This document shows positions 25,162 to 33,845 of a stretch of 60,697 nt of DNA, piece by piece; position 1 is the first letter of the stretch, and every line of letters begins with the position of its first letter. Under the pieces are notes generated by a model. That model was not told the origin of the DNA and ran no database searches. It was given only the letters and a program-made list of their open reading frames with translations. The stretch is taken from the NCBI GenBank assembly GCA_004298505.1, contig SCRO01000029.1, positions 1-60,697 of the forward strand. Direction: 5' to 3'. The DNA comes from Rhodanobacter sp. (lineage in GTDB: Bacteria; Pseudomonadota; Gammaproteobacteria; Xanthomonadales; Rhodanobacteraceae). The translations under genes and the position numbers were made by a program.

Positions 25162-28100
25162 TCAGTGGCTTGAGTCAACCTGCTTTCGCACTTGCCGCCA
25201 TTCCCACAGCAGGTAGACGGCTGGAAGCACCAGCATGGTCAGGAACAAGGCGCTGATCATGCCGCCGACCATCGGCGCGGCAATGCGACGCATCACTTCC
25301 GACCCGGTGCCACCGCCAAACATCACCGGCAGCAACCCGGCGATGATCGCCGTCGCCGTCATCGAGATCGGCCGCAGACGTAGCAAGGCCCCATCACGCA
25401 CGGCATCGCGCATGCCCTCATAACTAATCGGAATCGCTTCAGACCGGCAGCGTTCCAGATAGGCGGCGACGGATTGGTTGAGGTACACCACCAGTACCAC
25501 GCCTATTTCCGTGGTGACCCCCGCCAGAGCGATCAGACCGACCGCGACCGCCACGGACAGGTTGTAACCGAGCAAGTAAAGCAGCCAGGCACCACCTGCC
25601 AGTGCCATTGGCAATGTCCCCAGGATGAGCAGCACCTGTGAAACTCGACGGAAGGCCATGTACAACAGCAGCGCGATCAGCACGATAGTGACCGGCACGA
25701 TTGTAGTCAGGCTCTTTCGTGCCGCCTGCATGTACTCGTACTGGCCAGACCAGGCCAGGGAATAGCCGGCTGGCAATTTGATCTTGGCTGCAACCAGCTT
25801 TTGGGCAGCGGCCACGTACGAACCGACATCCCGTCCGGCGATGTCTACATAGGTCCACCCTGTGAGCTGCGCCGCCTCGCTCTTGATCAGCGGTGGACCA
25901 TCCTCAATGCGGATGGTCGCCACGTCACCCAGCACCACATGGCCGCCGCGAGCGGTGACAACCGGTAGTTGCCGAATACTGGCCAGCGAACTGCGATAAT
26001 CGCGCGGGTAGCGGATGTTGACCGGATAACGCTCCAGTCCTTCCACCGTTTCGGTAACGTTCATGCCACCGATAGCCGTGCGGACTACATCCTGTACGTC
26101 GCTGATATTGAGCCCGAGCCGGGCTGCCTTGTCGCGATCAATATCGATTTGGATGTAGCGCCCACCGGCCACCCGTTCGGCGTAGACGGACGTGGTGCCA
26201 CGGACTTGTGGCAGAAGTTTCTCCAGCTCCTTTCCGATGTGCTGAATCACTTGCAGGTCCGGGCCACCGACCTTGATGCCCACCGGTGTCTTGATGCCTG
26301 TGGACAGCATGTCGATACGCGTCTTGATCGGCATCACCCAGGCATTGGTCAATCCCGGATACTTGACCCGCTGCTCCAGCTCCTTGACGATATCGGCCTT
26401 GGTGATGCCAGGACGCCACTGCGACTTCGGCTTGAACTGGATGATCGTTTCATCCATCGATAGCGGTGCAGGATCGGTCGCTGTATCCGCACGCCCCATC
26501 TTGCCGAAGACGGATTGCACTTCGGGCACGCTCATGATCAATTTGTCGGTCTGCTGCAACACTTGACGGGCCTTGTCCGCGGAAATTCCGGGACGGGCGG
26601 AAGGCATGTACAGCAGGTCACCCTCATCCAACGGCGGCATGAACTCCGAACCCAGGTGCGAAACTGGCCACGCGCCTGCCACCACGATCAAGATTCCAAC
26701 GAACAGCAGCACCCAAGGGTAGCGAACCACCCGCTTGATAACCGGCTTGTAAAGTGCTGTCAACACGCGGTTGAGCGGATTGCGGTGCTCCGGCGTGATC
26801 TTGCCGCGGATGAAATAACCCATCAATACCGGCACCAGGGTGACCGCCATGATCGCGGCCGCACCCATGGAGTAGATCCAAGTGTAGGCCAGCGGGGAAA
26901 ACATGCGCCCGGCCTGGCCCGTGAGACTCAGGATCGGAACCACACTGAGGGTGATGATCACCAGCGAGAAAAACAGCGCGGGCCCCACTTCCACGGTTGC
27001 CGTTGCCACTCTGCGCCAATGTCCGGCATTGTCGGTGCCGCCCCCCTTTTCTATATGCTTGTGCAGATTTTCGATCATGACAATCGCACCGTCGACCATC
27101 GCGCCGATCGCGATCGCCATGCCGCCCAACGACAGGATGTTGGCAGTCAGCCCCTGCAATCGCATCACGATGAAGGCCATCAGAATGCCCACCGGCAAAC
27201 TGATAATCGCGACCAGCGATGAGCGGAAGTGAAACAGGAAGGCGCCGCAGATCAACGCCACAACCAGAAATTCCTCAATCAGCTTTTCGCGCAGATTTCC
27301 GATCGCCTTACTGATCAACTCCGAGCGGTCATAGGTGGTCACCACCTGGACGCCTGGCGGCAGGCTCTTTTTCAACGACGCCAGCCTGGCTTTGACCCCA
27401 TCGATGGTTTTCTGCGCGTTCCCTCCGTAGCGCATGACGATCACGCCACCGACCGCCTCGCCCTGGCCGTCAAGTTCCGTGACACCACGCCGGATCTGCG
27501 GCCCCATCCGTACCTCAGCCACGTCCTTGAGTTGTACCGGCGTACCGTTCTTGTCGGTCATCAACGGTACCTGCAACAGGTCCTTGATGCTCTTGATGTA
27601 GCCGCTGGCGCGTACCATGTACTCGGCTTCCGCGAGCTCGACCACGGCGCCGCCGGTCTCGTGGTTGGCGTTCTTGATCGCCATCCTCACCTGCGCCAGG
27701 GTGATGCCGTAGGCGCGCAGCTTGTCCGGGTTCACCACGACCTGGTATTGCCTCACCATGCCGCCAATGGTGGCCACTTCCGCCACCCCGGGTACGGTTT
27801 GCAGCTGGAACTTCAGAAACCAGTCCTGCAAGCTGGTCATTTGCTCCATGTCGTGCTTGCCGGTCTTGTCCACCAGCGCGTATTCGTAGACCCAGCCCAC
27901 ACCGGTGGCGTCAGGCCCCAGACTCGGGTGCGCGTCGGTCGGCAGGCTGCTGGCGACCTGATTGAGATATTCCAGCACGCGCGACCGCGCCCAGTAGAGG
28001 TCGGTACCATCCTTGAAGATGATGTAGACGAACGAGGCGCCAAAGAACGAATACCCACGCACTACCGTCGCACCAGGCACGGCAAGCATGGCGGTTTCCA

Positions 28101-28305
28101 GCGGATAGGTGACCTGGTCCTGCACCACCTGCGGTGCCTGCCCGGGATAGGGCGTCTTGATGATCACCTGCACGTCGGACAGGTCGGGAATGGCATCCAC
28201 CGGCGTGCGCTGCATTGCGTACAGACCGCCGAGGACCACGAAAGCCAGTGCCAGCAGCACGATGCCACGGTTACGCAGCGACCAACGGATAATGGCTGCA
28301 ATCAT
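25162..28305 (-). CDS. cusA: Heavy-metal RND efflux pump, classical CusA type
   Basis: A 1047-aa inner-membrane proton/metal antiporter. It starts MIAAIIRWSLRNRGIVLLAL and has twelve helices and two large periplasmic domains. Transmembrane helix 4 reads GGMAIAIGAMVDGAIVMIEN, the CusA-type motif. The segment DVQVIIKTPYPGQAPQVVQDQ is typical of the Cu/Ag branch. Its start overlaps the cusB stop by 4 bp. The Cu/Ag assignment rests on motifs and operon partners. Confidence 0.9.
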   Translation of the reverse strand: MIAAIIRWSLRNRGIVLLALAFVVLGGLYAMQRTPVDAIPDLSDVQVIIKTPYPGQAPQVVQDQVTYPLETAMLAVPGATVVRGYSFFGASFVYIIFKDGTDLYWARSRVLEYLNQVASSLPTDAHPSLGPDATGVGWVYEYALVDKTGKHDMEQMTSLQDWFLKFQLQTVPGVAEVATIGGMVRQYQVVVNPDKLRAYGITLAQVRMAIKNANHETGGAVVELAEAEYMVRASGYIKSIKDLLQVPLMTDKNGTPVQLKDVAEVRMGPQIRRGVTELDGQGEAVGGVIVMRYGGNAQKTIDGVKARLASLKKSLPPGVQVVTTYDRSELISKAIGNLREKLIEEFLVVALICGAFLFHFRSSLVAIISLPVGILMAFIVMRLQGLTANILSLGGMAIAIGAMVDGAIVMIENLHKHIEKGGGTDNAGHWRRVATATVEVGPALFFSLVIITLSVVPILSLTGQAGRMFSPLAYTWIYSMGAAAIMAVTLVPVLMGYFIRGKITPEHRNPLNRVLTALYKPVIKRVVRYPWVLLFVGILIVVAGAWPVSHLGSEFMPPLDEGDLLYMPSARPGISADKARQVLQQTDKLIMSVPEVQSVFGKMGRADTATDPAPLSMDETIIQFKPKSQWRPGITKADIVKELEQRVKYPGLTNAWVMPIKTRIDMLSTGIKTPVGIKVGGPDLQVIQHIGKELEKLLPQVRGTTSVYAERVAGGRYIQIDIDRDKAARLGLNISDVQDVVRTAIGGMNVTETVEGLERYPVNIRYPRDYRSSLASIRQLPVVTARGGHVVLGDVATIRIEDGPPLIKSEAAQLTGWTYVDIAGRDVGSYVAAAQKLVAAKIKLPAGYSLAWSGQYEYMQAARKSLTTIVPVTIVLIALLLYMAFRRVSQVLLILGTLPMALAGGAWLLYLLGYNLSVAVAVGLIALAGVTTEIGVVLVVYLNQSVAAYLERCRSEAIPISYEGMRDAVRDGALLRLRPISMTATAIIAGLLPVMFGGGTGSEVMRRIAAPMVGGMISALFLTMLVLPAVYLLWEWRQVRKQVDSSH

Positions 28306-29798
28306 CGTTGCTGCCTCCTGTTATCACTGGTTCCAGTTGGCATCGATTTGGGCGTAGCGTGCTTGACCTCGTCACCCATCGGCATGCCTTTCATGGGCTT
28401 GCGAATCGGGCTGACCGTGGTGCTTGATCCGGGCGCTGTGACTGAACTTTTCACGGACACCGTGGGCAACGTCTTGCCCGACATGTCCATGCCGGCCATG
28501 CCGGGAACGGCCTTGGTGGGCCCAGCCGGGTCGGTTGCCGCCGCCTGGGGCGTTTCCGAGCAACCGGGTTTGCCTGACCCAATCCGCAGCGCAGCGGCAT
28601 TGACGTTGGCTTCGGAGTCGATCATGAACTGCGCCGAAGTGACCACGCGCTGGCCAGCCTGCAAACCCTTGAGAATCTCCACCTTGTCGCCGGAGGTGAC
28701 CCCGGCTTCCACCGGACAGACGTCGAAGCGACCGCCACCGAGTGCCACGATCACGCGCTGGCTATGACCGGTGCGAATGAGCGCCAGATTGGGAATGAAA
28801 AGAACATTCTGTTGCGGGGTCGCTTGCAGCGTCACGTGCGCGTACATATTTGGCTGGAGGCGCCTGTCCGTGTTGGCGAAGCGAATACGTACCTTGACCG
28901 TGCGCGTCATGCTGCTGAGATCCGGATAGACGTAATCGACCACGCCATCCCAGTGTTGACCGGGAAATGCATCAAAATCGGCAACGACCTTCTGGCCCAC
29001 ATGCACCAGTGCTACCTGGCTTTCGTCGACTTCCGCCTGCACCCACACCGTGCGCAGGTCGGCCAGCTTCATGACTTGGGTCGCCGGCATCACGTAGGCG
29101 CCTTCACGCACACCGAGGCTGGTCACGATGCCCGAATAATCAGCGTAGCGAGACACACGGTCACTGACCTTTCGCGTGCGATTCAACTGGGCAATCTGTG
29201 TACGGCTAAAGCCCAGTGAACGCAGTCGCTCCTGTGACGCGGCAATCAAGGATTGGCTGCCACTGGCCAGGGCGGTCAGGTATTCGCGCTCGGCAGTCGC
29301 CAGCTTTGGGGAAAACAATTGGTAGAGCAGCTGCCCCTGCCTGACCGGATCACCCACGCTCTTGACTGCCAACTTTTCCACCCAGCCATCGGCGCGGGTA
29401 TTGATGCTGGTAATGGTGTCCTCGTCGTAACCGACATACCCGACCAGTTGAAGACGATTGGAGAACGCGCCCTGTTCGACCTCGGAGGTACGTACGCCCA
29501 GGTTGTTGACCACGTCCGGGGATATCTTCAAGTCACTGGGTTCACCGGAACCACCTTCATCAGCGTAGACAGGCACCAGATCCATCCCCATGGGCGATTT
29601 GCCTGGCTTGTCGCTGTGAAAGTTGGGGGTCATAGGACCCTTCCAGTAGAGGATCTTGCGTTTCGATGCCGTAGTCGCCGAGCTGGAGGCCTTGTCGGAA
29701 TTTGCAGCCGAGTGCCCACGCTTGCCGAGAAAATACCCGGCCACAAGCGCAAGCAGTACGACAATGAAGGCTAGGAAAATCCATCTTGTTTTTTTCAT
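28302..29798 (-). CDS. cusB: RND membrane-fusion protein, CusB type
   Basis: A 498-aa periplasmic adaptor anchored by an N-terminal helix (WIFLAFIVVLLALVAGYFLG). The start is the ATG at 29798 (MKKTRWIF), overlapping the cusC stop by 4 bp. Near residues 52-82 is a heavy-metal-binding-like domain (SDKPGKSPMGMDLVPVY) in which the usual Cys residues are replaced by Met and Ser. The barrel-sandwich and beta-barrel domains follow. The C-terminal 85 residues are Met- and Ser/Thr-rich with GMAGMDMSGK and KPMKGMPMGDE, suggesting Cu(I) binding. Confidence 0.88.
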   Translation of the reverse strand: MKKTRWIFLAFIVVLLALVAGYFLGKRGHSAANSDKASSSATTASKRKILYWKGPMTPNFHSDKPGKSPMGMDLVPVYADEGGSGEPSDLKISPDVVNNLGVRTSEVEQGAFSNRLQLVGYVGYDEDTITSINTRADGWVEKLAVKSVGDPVRQGQLLYQLFSPKLATAEREYLTALASGSQSLIAASQERLRSLGFSRTQIAQLNRTRKVSDRVSRYADYSGIVTSLGVREGAYVMPATQVMKLADLRTVWVQAEVDESQVALVHVGQKVVADFDAFPGQHWDGVVDYVYPDLSSMTRTVKVRIRFANTDRRLQPNMYAHVTLQATPQQNVLFIPNLALIRTGHSQRVIVALGGGRFDVCPVEAGVTSGDKVEILKGLQAGQRVVTSAQFMIDSEANVNAAALRIGSGKPGCSETPQAAATDPAGPTKAVPGMAGMDMSGKTLPTVSVKSSVTAPGSSTTVSPIRKPMKGMPMGDEVKHATPKSMPTGTSDNRRQQR

Positions 29799-31192
29799 GG
29801 TGTCGAGCCCTTGAACGTTCTTGAGTCTGCTAGATGTGGCCAAATCGATCCGCCTGTCTGGTAGTTGAGGGAGGCCAGCTGGATAAAGAAATCGGCGCGC
29901 GCGCGTGCCAGTTCCAGCTCGGCCGTCAGGTACTGCTGCTGGGCCGTAATCAGCTTCAGGAAATCGCCCGTACCCGAACCACCGCTGTAGTCGGCCTCGG
30001 CGGCCTGCATGTTGAGCCTGATCACCGGCAGCAACTTGTCGTCGTAAAGCTGGATAGTGGCAACCGCCTGGACCGCGGTTGCACGAGTCTGGGCAAGATC
30101 GCTCAGCAGTTGGTTGCGGACGTCGGCCAGCTTGGCCTCGCTCTCATGCAGGCGTGCATTGGCCTCGCTCACCTCGCCGCGGTGATTGCCACCGAACGGG
30201 ATGTTGATCGCGACACCGACGGTGAGTCGCTTGGCCGGCAGGTCCATGAGACTGTTGTAGCCGGCCAGCAAGGTGACATTCGGCAGGTAGTTTTTGTGCG
30301 CCAGATCGACCCGGTCGCTGCTTGCGGCGATGCGCGCATCAAGACTCTGCAACAGTGGATAGTGCGCCAGCGCTGCATCCTGCAGGGCCGCCTCGGTGGA
30401 AAGCGGGATTTCACGCGGCAGATCGTACGGCGCGGGGACGTCGGATTCCGGGTCGAGATTCTGCAGCCCGTTGATCTTCGCCCGAAGCGTGTGCCGCAAA
30501 CGCCTGAGCTCAATTTCCTGATTGCTCAAGCGAACCAGTTCGACCTCAGCCTGCAACACATCTTGTTGTGGCGCTTGACCGGTGGCGTACGCCGTCTCGG
30601 CCACCGCCCGCAAATGGGTGACCAAGGTGGTGTTCTCGGCGTTGATCGCCAGAGCGCGATGCACGTAGTACCACTGAGCATAGACGGAGCGTGCCAGCGC
30701 GGCCAGCCGCAGACGCAGGTCGGCCACCTGCTGGTCAGCCGACTCCGCTTCGGCCGCTGCCATCCGGCTGCGCAGAGCCAGTGTGCCGGGCCAGGGAAAT
30801 TTCTGGCTGATCTGCGCGTTCTGGTTCAGGCCCTGGCGCGGGCCACCGGCCGTATTGGGCGCCACCACGTAGCTCACCATCGGGTCATCCAGCGCGCCGG
30901 CCGACTCGATCCGTGCGCTGGCCGCATCGGCCGCCGCCTGCATCGCCTCGATGCTGGGGTTGCGTTGCAGCACCCGCTGTACCAGCCGGTCGGCTGAAAG
31001 CCCCGGCGTGACACGCGTCGTGCCTTCCGGGACTTTCCCGGCGATGACACCGCGCCATGCGCCGGACATTTCCGGACCAGCCTCTGGATGGGCTCCGGCG
31101 GCCTGCGCCAACGGAACCACCGCCATGACTCCCGACAGGAGCATGGCCAATGCCGACGTCGTGAAACGCCGGACAAAATGAAACAACAGCAT
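29795..31192 (-). CDS. cusC: Outer-membrane efflux protein, CusC/TolC type
   Basis: A 465-aa TolC-family duct, starting at the ATG at 31192 (MLLFHFVRRF) with GGAGT eight bases upstream. The export signal ends PLAQAAG (about residue 32). Two OEP repeats follow, with AVPAN..., LRLRLAALARSVYAQWYYVHRA and LAGYNSLMDLPAKRLTVGV. It lies 77 bp downstream of the small Cys-protein gene and is coupled to cusB. The longer frame into the hairpin region at 31226-31241 has no supporting start. Confidence 0.88.
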   Translation of the reverse strand: MLLFHFVRRFTTSALAMLLSGVMAVVPLAQAAGAHPEAGPEMSGAWRGVIAGKVPEGTTRVTPGLSADRLVQRVLQRNPSIEAMQAAADAASARIESAGALDDPMVSYVVAPNTAGGPRQGLNQNAQISQKFPWPGTLALRSRMAAAEAESADQQVADLRLRLAALARSVYAQWYYVHRALAINAENTTLVTHLRAVAETAYATGQAPQQDVLQAEVELVRLSNQEIELRRLRHTLRAKINGLQNLDPESDVPAPYDLPREIPLSTEAALQDAALAHYPLLQSLDARIAASSDRVDLAHKNYLPNVTLLAGYNSLMDLPAKRLTVGVAINIPFGGNHRGEVSEANARLHESEAKLADVRNQLLSDLAQTRATAVQAVATIQLYDDKLLPVIRLNMQAAEADYSGGSGTGDFLKLITAQQQYLTAELELARARADFFIQLASLNYQTGGSIWPHLADSRTFKGSTP

Positions 31193-31205
31193 GAGTGAAC
31201 ACTCC
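31190..31205 (-). promoter_or_regulatory. Shine-Dalgarno and start of cusC, duplicated at 50349
   Basis: The reverse strand here reads GGAGTGTTCACTCATG, ending with the start codon of cusC. The identical 16 bases occur at 50349-50364, where no cusC follows. Confidence 0.6.
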
Positions 31206-31225
31206 TGCGATCTTGCGACTACACC

Positions 31226-31241
31226 GTACCCGCATGGGTAC
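31226..31241. promoter_or_regulatory. Hairpin between small Cys protein and cusC
   Basis: GTACCCGCATGGGTAC is a six-base-pair stem with a GCAT loop, between the stop of the small gene and the cusC Shine-Dalgarno. A related stem (TACCCTGGCGGGTA) lies at the same relative position after the second small gene, at 41669-41682. No T-run follows, so processing or attenuation is as likely as termination. Confidence 0.4.
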
Positions 31242-31269
31242 GAACCCAACACCACGAACAGGGTGAGGG

Positions 31270-31683
31270 CTAGATCAACAGTGAGCAGAACAGCAAGCGA
31301 AGGGGTGGATGATCAGCCTGCAGCTGGAACGCCGAGGCAAACGACACCGCTGCGTGCGGCAAGCTGGCGATGATCGGCATGGCCGGCGCCAGTGGCGGGA
31401 CCACGGATCCCGGTAAGTTCGGCAATCGTGCATCGGATTGGACCAGGCTGCCCTGCAGGCAATGCTCGGCGCACATCGCCTTCTGCACCTGATCGTGCCC
31501 GCCATGCATGCTCTGCATGCAGTCGGAGTGCGAAGCCGGCGTCGCGGCAACCACCACGATTTGGCTGGGCGGTGTGGGACACAAGCTTGCTGCCAACGTC
31601 ACCTGCTGCCACAAAAACAACAGCGCCACCAGCCAAAAGAGGCTGGGACGCTTGCTGCGATGCTTGCGGCGGCTCGGTAACAT
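31270..31683 (-). CDS. Small exported Cys protein, copy 1 of 3
   Basis: A 137-aa protein I cannot name. A basic N-terminus (MLPSRRKHRSKRPS) precedes a hydrophobic segment LFWLVALLFLWQQVTLAA, which is probably a signal peptide. The mature part has SLCP, AMCAEHC and a hydrophobic C-terminus LRLLFCSLLI. Two paralogues lie at 41717 and 50434; all share the CP after the signal, a Cys-x3-Cys pair and the LLFC ending. It heads the cusCBA operon. The ATG lies 42 nt from the centre of an FNR-like dyad and has no Shine-Dalgarno. Periplasmic metal binding or sensing is inference. Confidence 0.75.
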   Translation of the reverse strand: MLPSRRKHRSKRPSLFWLVALLFLWQQVTLAASLCPTPPSQIVVVAATPASHSDCMQSMHGGHDQVQKAMCAEHCLQGSLVQSDARLPNLPGSVVPPLAPAMPIIASLPHAAVSFASAFQLQADHPPLRLLFCSLLI

Positions 31684-31717
31684 CGTGCGATACTATAATC
31701 CAAACTTGGTATTCGTA

Positions 31718-31731
31718 TTGACCTAGGTCAA
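31718..31731 (-). promoter_or_regulatory. FNR/ANR-like dyad of small gene copy 1 and cusCBA
   Basis: TTGACCTAGGTCAA is a perfect palindrome. Its centre is 42 nt from the A of the ATG at 31683. A -10-like TAGTAT (overlapping TATAGT) occupies the position expected for class II activation, with +1 at the start codon. Sequence between dyad and ATG is AT-rich. Confidence 0.6.
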
Positions 31732-31886
31732 GAACCGGATGCATTGCTCATAAGCATCAAGGATGAGGCGGCCAGCCGCTTCCGGCGTGCCCAGGAACAC
31801 TGCTGGCAACCGTGGATCCACACCCTGGCGGTGGCGCGCATATGCGCCAGGCGTTTGCTGCGACCCAACTTCGCCCGAATCCGAAC

Positions 31887-32432
31887 TCAATCAGTCAGCT
31901 CCATCGCGGAGATCCTCTGCGCAAACCGCTCCACCTCCTGCCAGTCGGTGAACTCAGCACAGGTAGCCCGGGCCGTTGGGCCATTCGTCAACCACATAAT
32001 GAATCTGATAGCTTGGCGATCCCAAAAGCGGTATCTCCGATAATCGAGTTTTCCCGCGAATACGGCCACCTCGCTCGGGGTCCACGTCGTCTTTCGTTCA
32101 AATAGCCTGATATACGGGTTGGTGGCAGGTGTGTCTTTGCCGCGCTTGCGAGCGACCACGTTGACTGAAAAAAACGCACTCGGCATTCGTTCAAGCACCA
32201 AGCGGTTGGCCTCGATAAAATCGAAAACCGCTGGGCGGTACTTTCCGTAGCGGATGCTGGCACCCACTACGATCCGGTCGAAGGATGCTGGGTCGAAGCT
32301 GGCATCATCATCACGAATCTCAAGCAAAGTTGAAGTATCGCGGCAGGCCCGAAAAAGAAATTTCTCCAGCTCACAACAGATTCTATGGGTGAACCCATCG
32401 ACGGTCGAATATGCAATGAGGATCCGCGACAT
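31887..32432 (-). CDS. hemG: Menaquinone-dependent protoporphyrinogen IX dehydrogenase (HemG)
   Basis: A 181-aa flavodoxin-like enzyme of heme synthesis, starting MSRILIAYSTVDGFTHRI, the FMN phosphate-binding loop. VGASIRYGKYRPAVFDFI and the HemG-specific long loop with NPYIRLFERKTTWTPS follow. HemG oxidises protoporphyrinogen IX with quinone as acceptor and works without oxygen. It sits between a cytochrome cluster and the efflux operon, consistent with heme demand under low oxygen. It shows no sign of damage. Confidence 0.92.
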   Translation of the reverse strand: MSRILIAYSTVDGFTHRICCELEKFLFRACRDTSTLLEIRDDDASFDPASFDRIVVGASIRYGKYRPAVFDFIEANRLVLERMPSAFFSVNVVARKRGKDTPATNPYIRLFERKTTWTPSEVAVFAGKLDYRRYRFWDRQAIRFIMWLTNGPTARATCAEFTDWQEVERFAQRISAMELTD

Positions 32433-32762
32433 AAACGTGAGATGTCAGGTTACATGGCCGTCAAACTGGAGACCCCCCCTCCCTCGGACCCATCCACTCA
32501 TGTGATCACACCAGGGCAGGAATCGTTCAGCTCTGCGCGGCGGCCGCCACTAATAACGGCCCAATTCCCGGGCAATATACCACGGCGGAAGGAAACACGG
32601 ATCCGGCGATGATGAAAACCATCACAGCGTGGTAGCCACGAGTGAATTCCATCGGGGCATCAATCAATCTGCAGTAAAGGCGGTCACCAGCGAGGGATAG
32701 GTCTCGCTGGAGGACAAGTGTCGAAACACCCCTCACCCTTCATACGGATGACGCCGTAACCG
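32433..32762. other. Gene-poor gap between hemG and a cytochrome gene
   Basis: This 330-bp stretch holds no supported gene. A 41-codon reverse frame (32527-32652) encodes a hydrophobic peptide (AVMVFIIAGSVFPSAVVY) that could be a membrane-protein remnant, but it has no Shine-Dalgarno and no relatives I recognise. The hemG promoter presumably lies at the left end. Confidence 0.3.
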
Positions 32763-33095
32763 CTACTTCGGGCTATGACTCATCCCGCGCAGATATACCA
32801 GGATAGCCTTCGCGTCTTCCGGCGTCAGACTTGAGTCTCCACCCTTTGCAGGCATGGCCATTGGTGCGCCGGAGGATTGGAACCCATTCATGATATGCCC
32901 AATCAATACTGAATCGGGTTGTTTCAGCCGCCCACTGTTAACCAGATCTGGCACTCCCGGGAATGCACCCTGGGCGTGATCTCCGTGGCAAGAGACGCAG
33001 TTTGACTCAAACAACGCCTTGCCGTCGGCGGCAAAGGCCGGGGGCGTTGCAACAAGCAGCAAGAATGAAGGAATGAGTAAAACGTTCATTTTCAT
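32763..33095 (-). CDS. Monoheme class I cytochrome c
   Basis: A 110-aa periplasmic cytochrome, starting MKMNVLLIPSFLLLVATPPAFA (signal cleaved after AFA). Heme-binding CVSCH lies near residue 33 of the precursor and the distal Met is in MAMPAKGG. The C-terminal helix contains DAKAILVYLRGM. It has the same architecture as each half of the diheme protein at 35277. It is the most downstream of four c-type cytochrome genes on this strand. Confidence 0.88.
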   Translation of the reverse strand: MKMNVLLIPSFLLLVATPPAFAADGKALFESNCVSCHGDHAQGAFPGVPDLVNSGRLKQPDSVLIGHIMNGFQSSGAPMAMPAKGGDSSLTPEDAKAILVYLRGMSHSPK

Positions 33096-33277
33096 GAAAT
33101 CTGAACCTCGGTTGAAAGACACAAGAATATCACAGCCAATTAACTCCTATACAGATCAATGCGTTAGCTTGGGCAAGACGCCATAACCCAGCTATCGCCT
33201 ATTGCGTAGATCTGACAGTGCAAAGCCTCTCAATGGTTACACAATGAAACATTAACTTACCAAACAGCGTCGATATC

Positions 33278-33700
33278 TCAGTTATTTTTTGCTCCCTGAT
33301 CAACCCAGTCACTGATCAGACCGATATCATGATCGGACAACGAGCGCGCGCCATCACCGGGCATAATTATCCGCTGATGACTATGCAAGTCAAGCGAGTA
33401 CTCTTTTGGCATATTTATCGTAGGATCTGCCTGGTGCTTGATGAGCCTGACCAAGGTGCTACCAACGCTTGATCCAGGAGTGATTACGGCCCCGTATTTT
33501 GTTCCCTTCATTATGTCTTGATAGGTTGCCACACTGAAGCCGCTCTTTAAATAACCCGGGCCGCCCGTAGTGTGGCAGACCGCGCAATTGGTCTGGAGAA
33601 TTGGATTCACGTCACGACTGAAGCTGACCTGCCCCCTACTACAGGAAGCCGTGCCTAATGCAATGACGGACCAGATGGCTAAACCTCTCACTGTGCGCAT
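33278..33700 (-). CDS. c-type cytochrome-like lipoprotein
   Basis: A 140-aa protein with lipobox ALGTASC (Cys20) and one heme motif CAVCH near residue 40, in the context SFSRDVNPILQTNCAVCHTTGGPGYLKSG. This 'RDVNPIL..NCxxCH' pattern is that of planctomycete-type cytochrome c domains. The C-terminal MPGDGARSLSDHDIGLISDWVDQGAKNN supplies the usual closing helix. Likely an outer-periplasmic electron carrier; partner unknown. Confidence 0.8.
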   Translation of the reverse strand: MRTVRGLAIWSVIALGTASCSRGQVSFSRDVNPILQTNCAVCHTTGGPGYLKSGFSVATYQDIMKGTKYGAVITPGSSVGSTLVRLIKHQADPTINMPKEYSLDLHSHQRIIMPGDGARSLSDHDIGLISDWVDQGAKNN

Positions 33701-33845
33701 ATCCTACCCCTAGGAAAAGTAATCACATGAAAATCCATTTAAAATAACTACCGCAGTCACCATCTACAGCGGTCGGACCAGCATCACTTGAGCGATGCCA
33801 GCCCGACTTGATGCCAATCGAGTTGGCAGACATGACCAAGTACAG

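Noticed and set aside
31700..31735. MerR/CueR-type promoter reading of the small-gene dyads
   Set aside because: CueR sites need a 19-bp spacer with the dyad between -35 and -10. Here no -10 fits a TTGAC -35 at that spacing in all three copies, while the FNR class II layout does.
32527..32736. Hydrophobic 69-codon reverse frame as a gene
   Set aside because: No ribosome site, start is ambiguous, and no similarity is recognised. Mentioned only as content of the gap.
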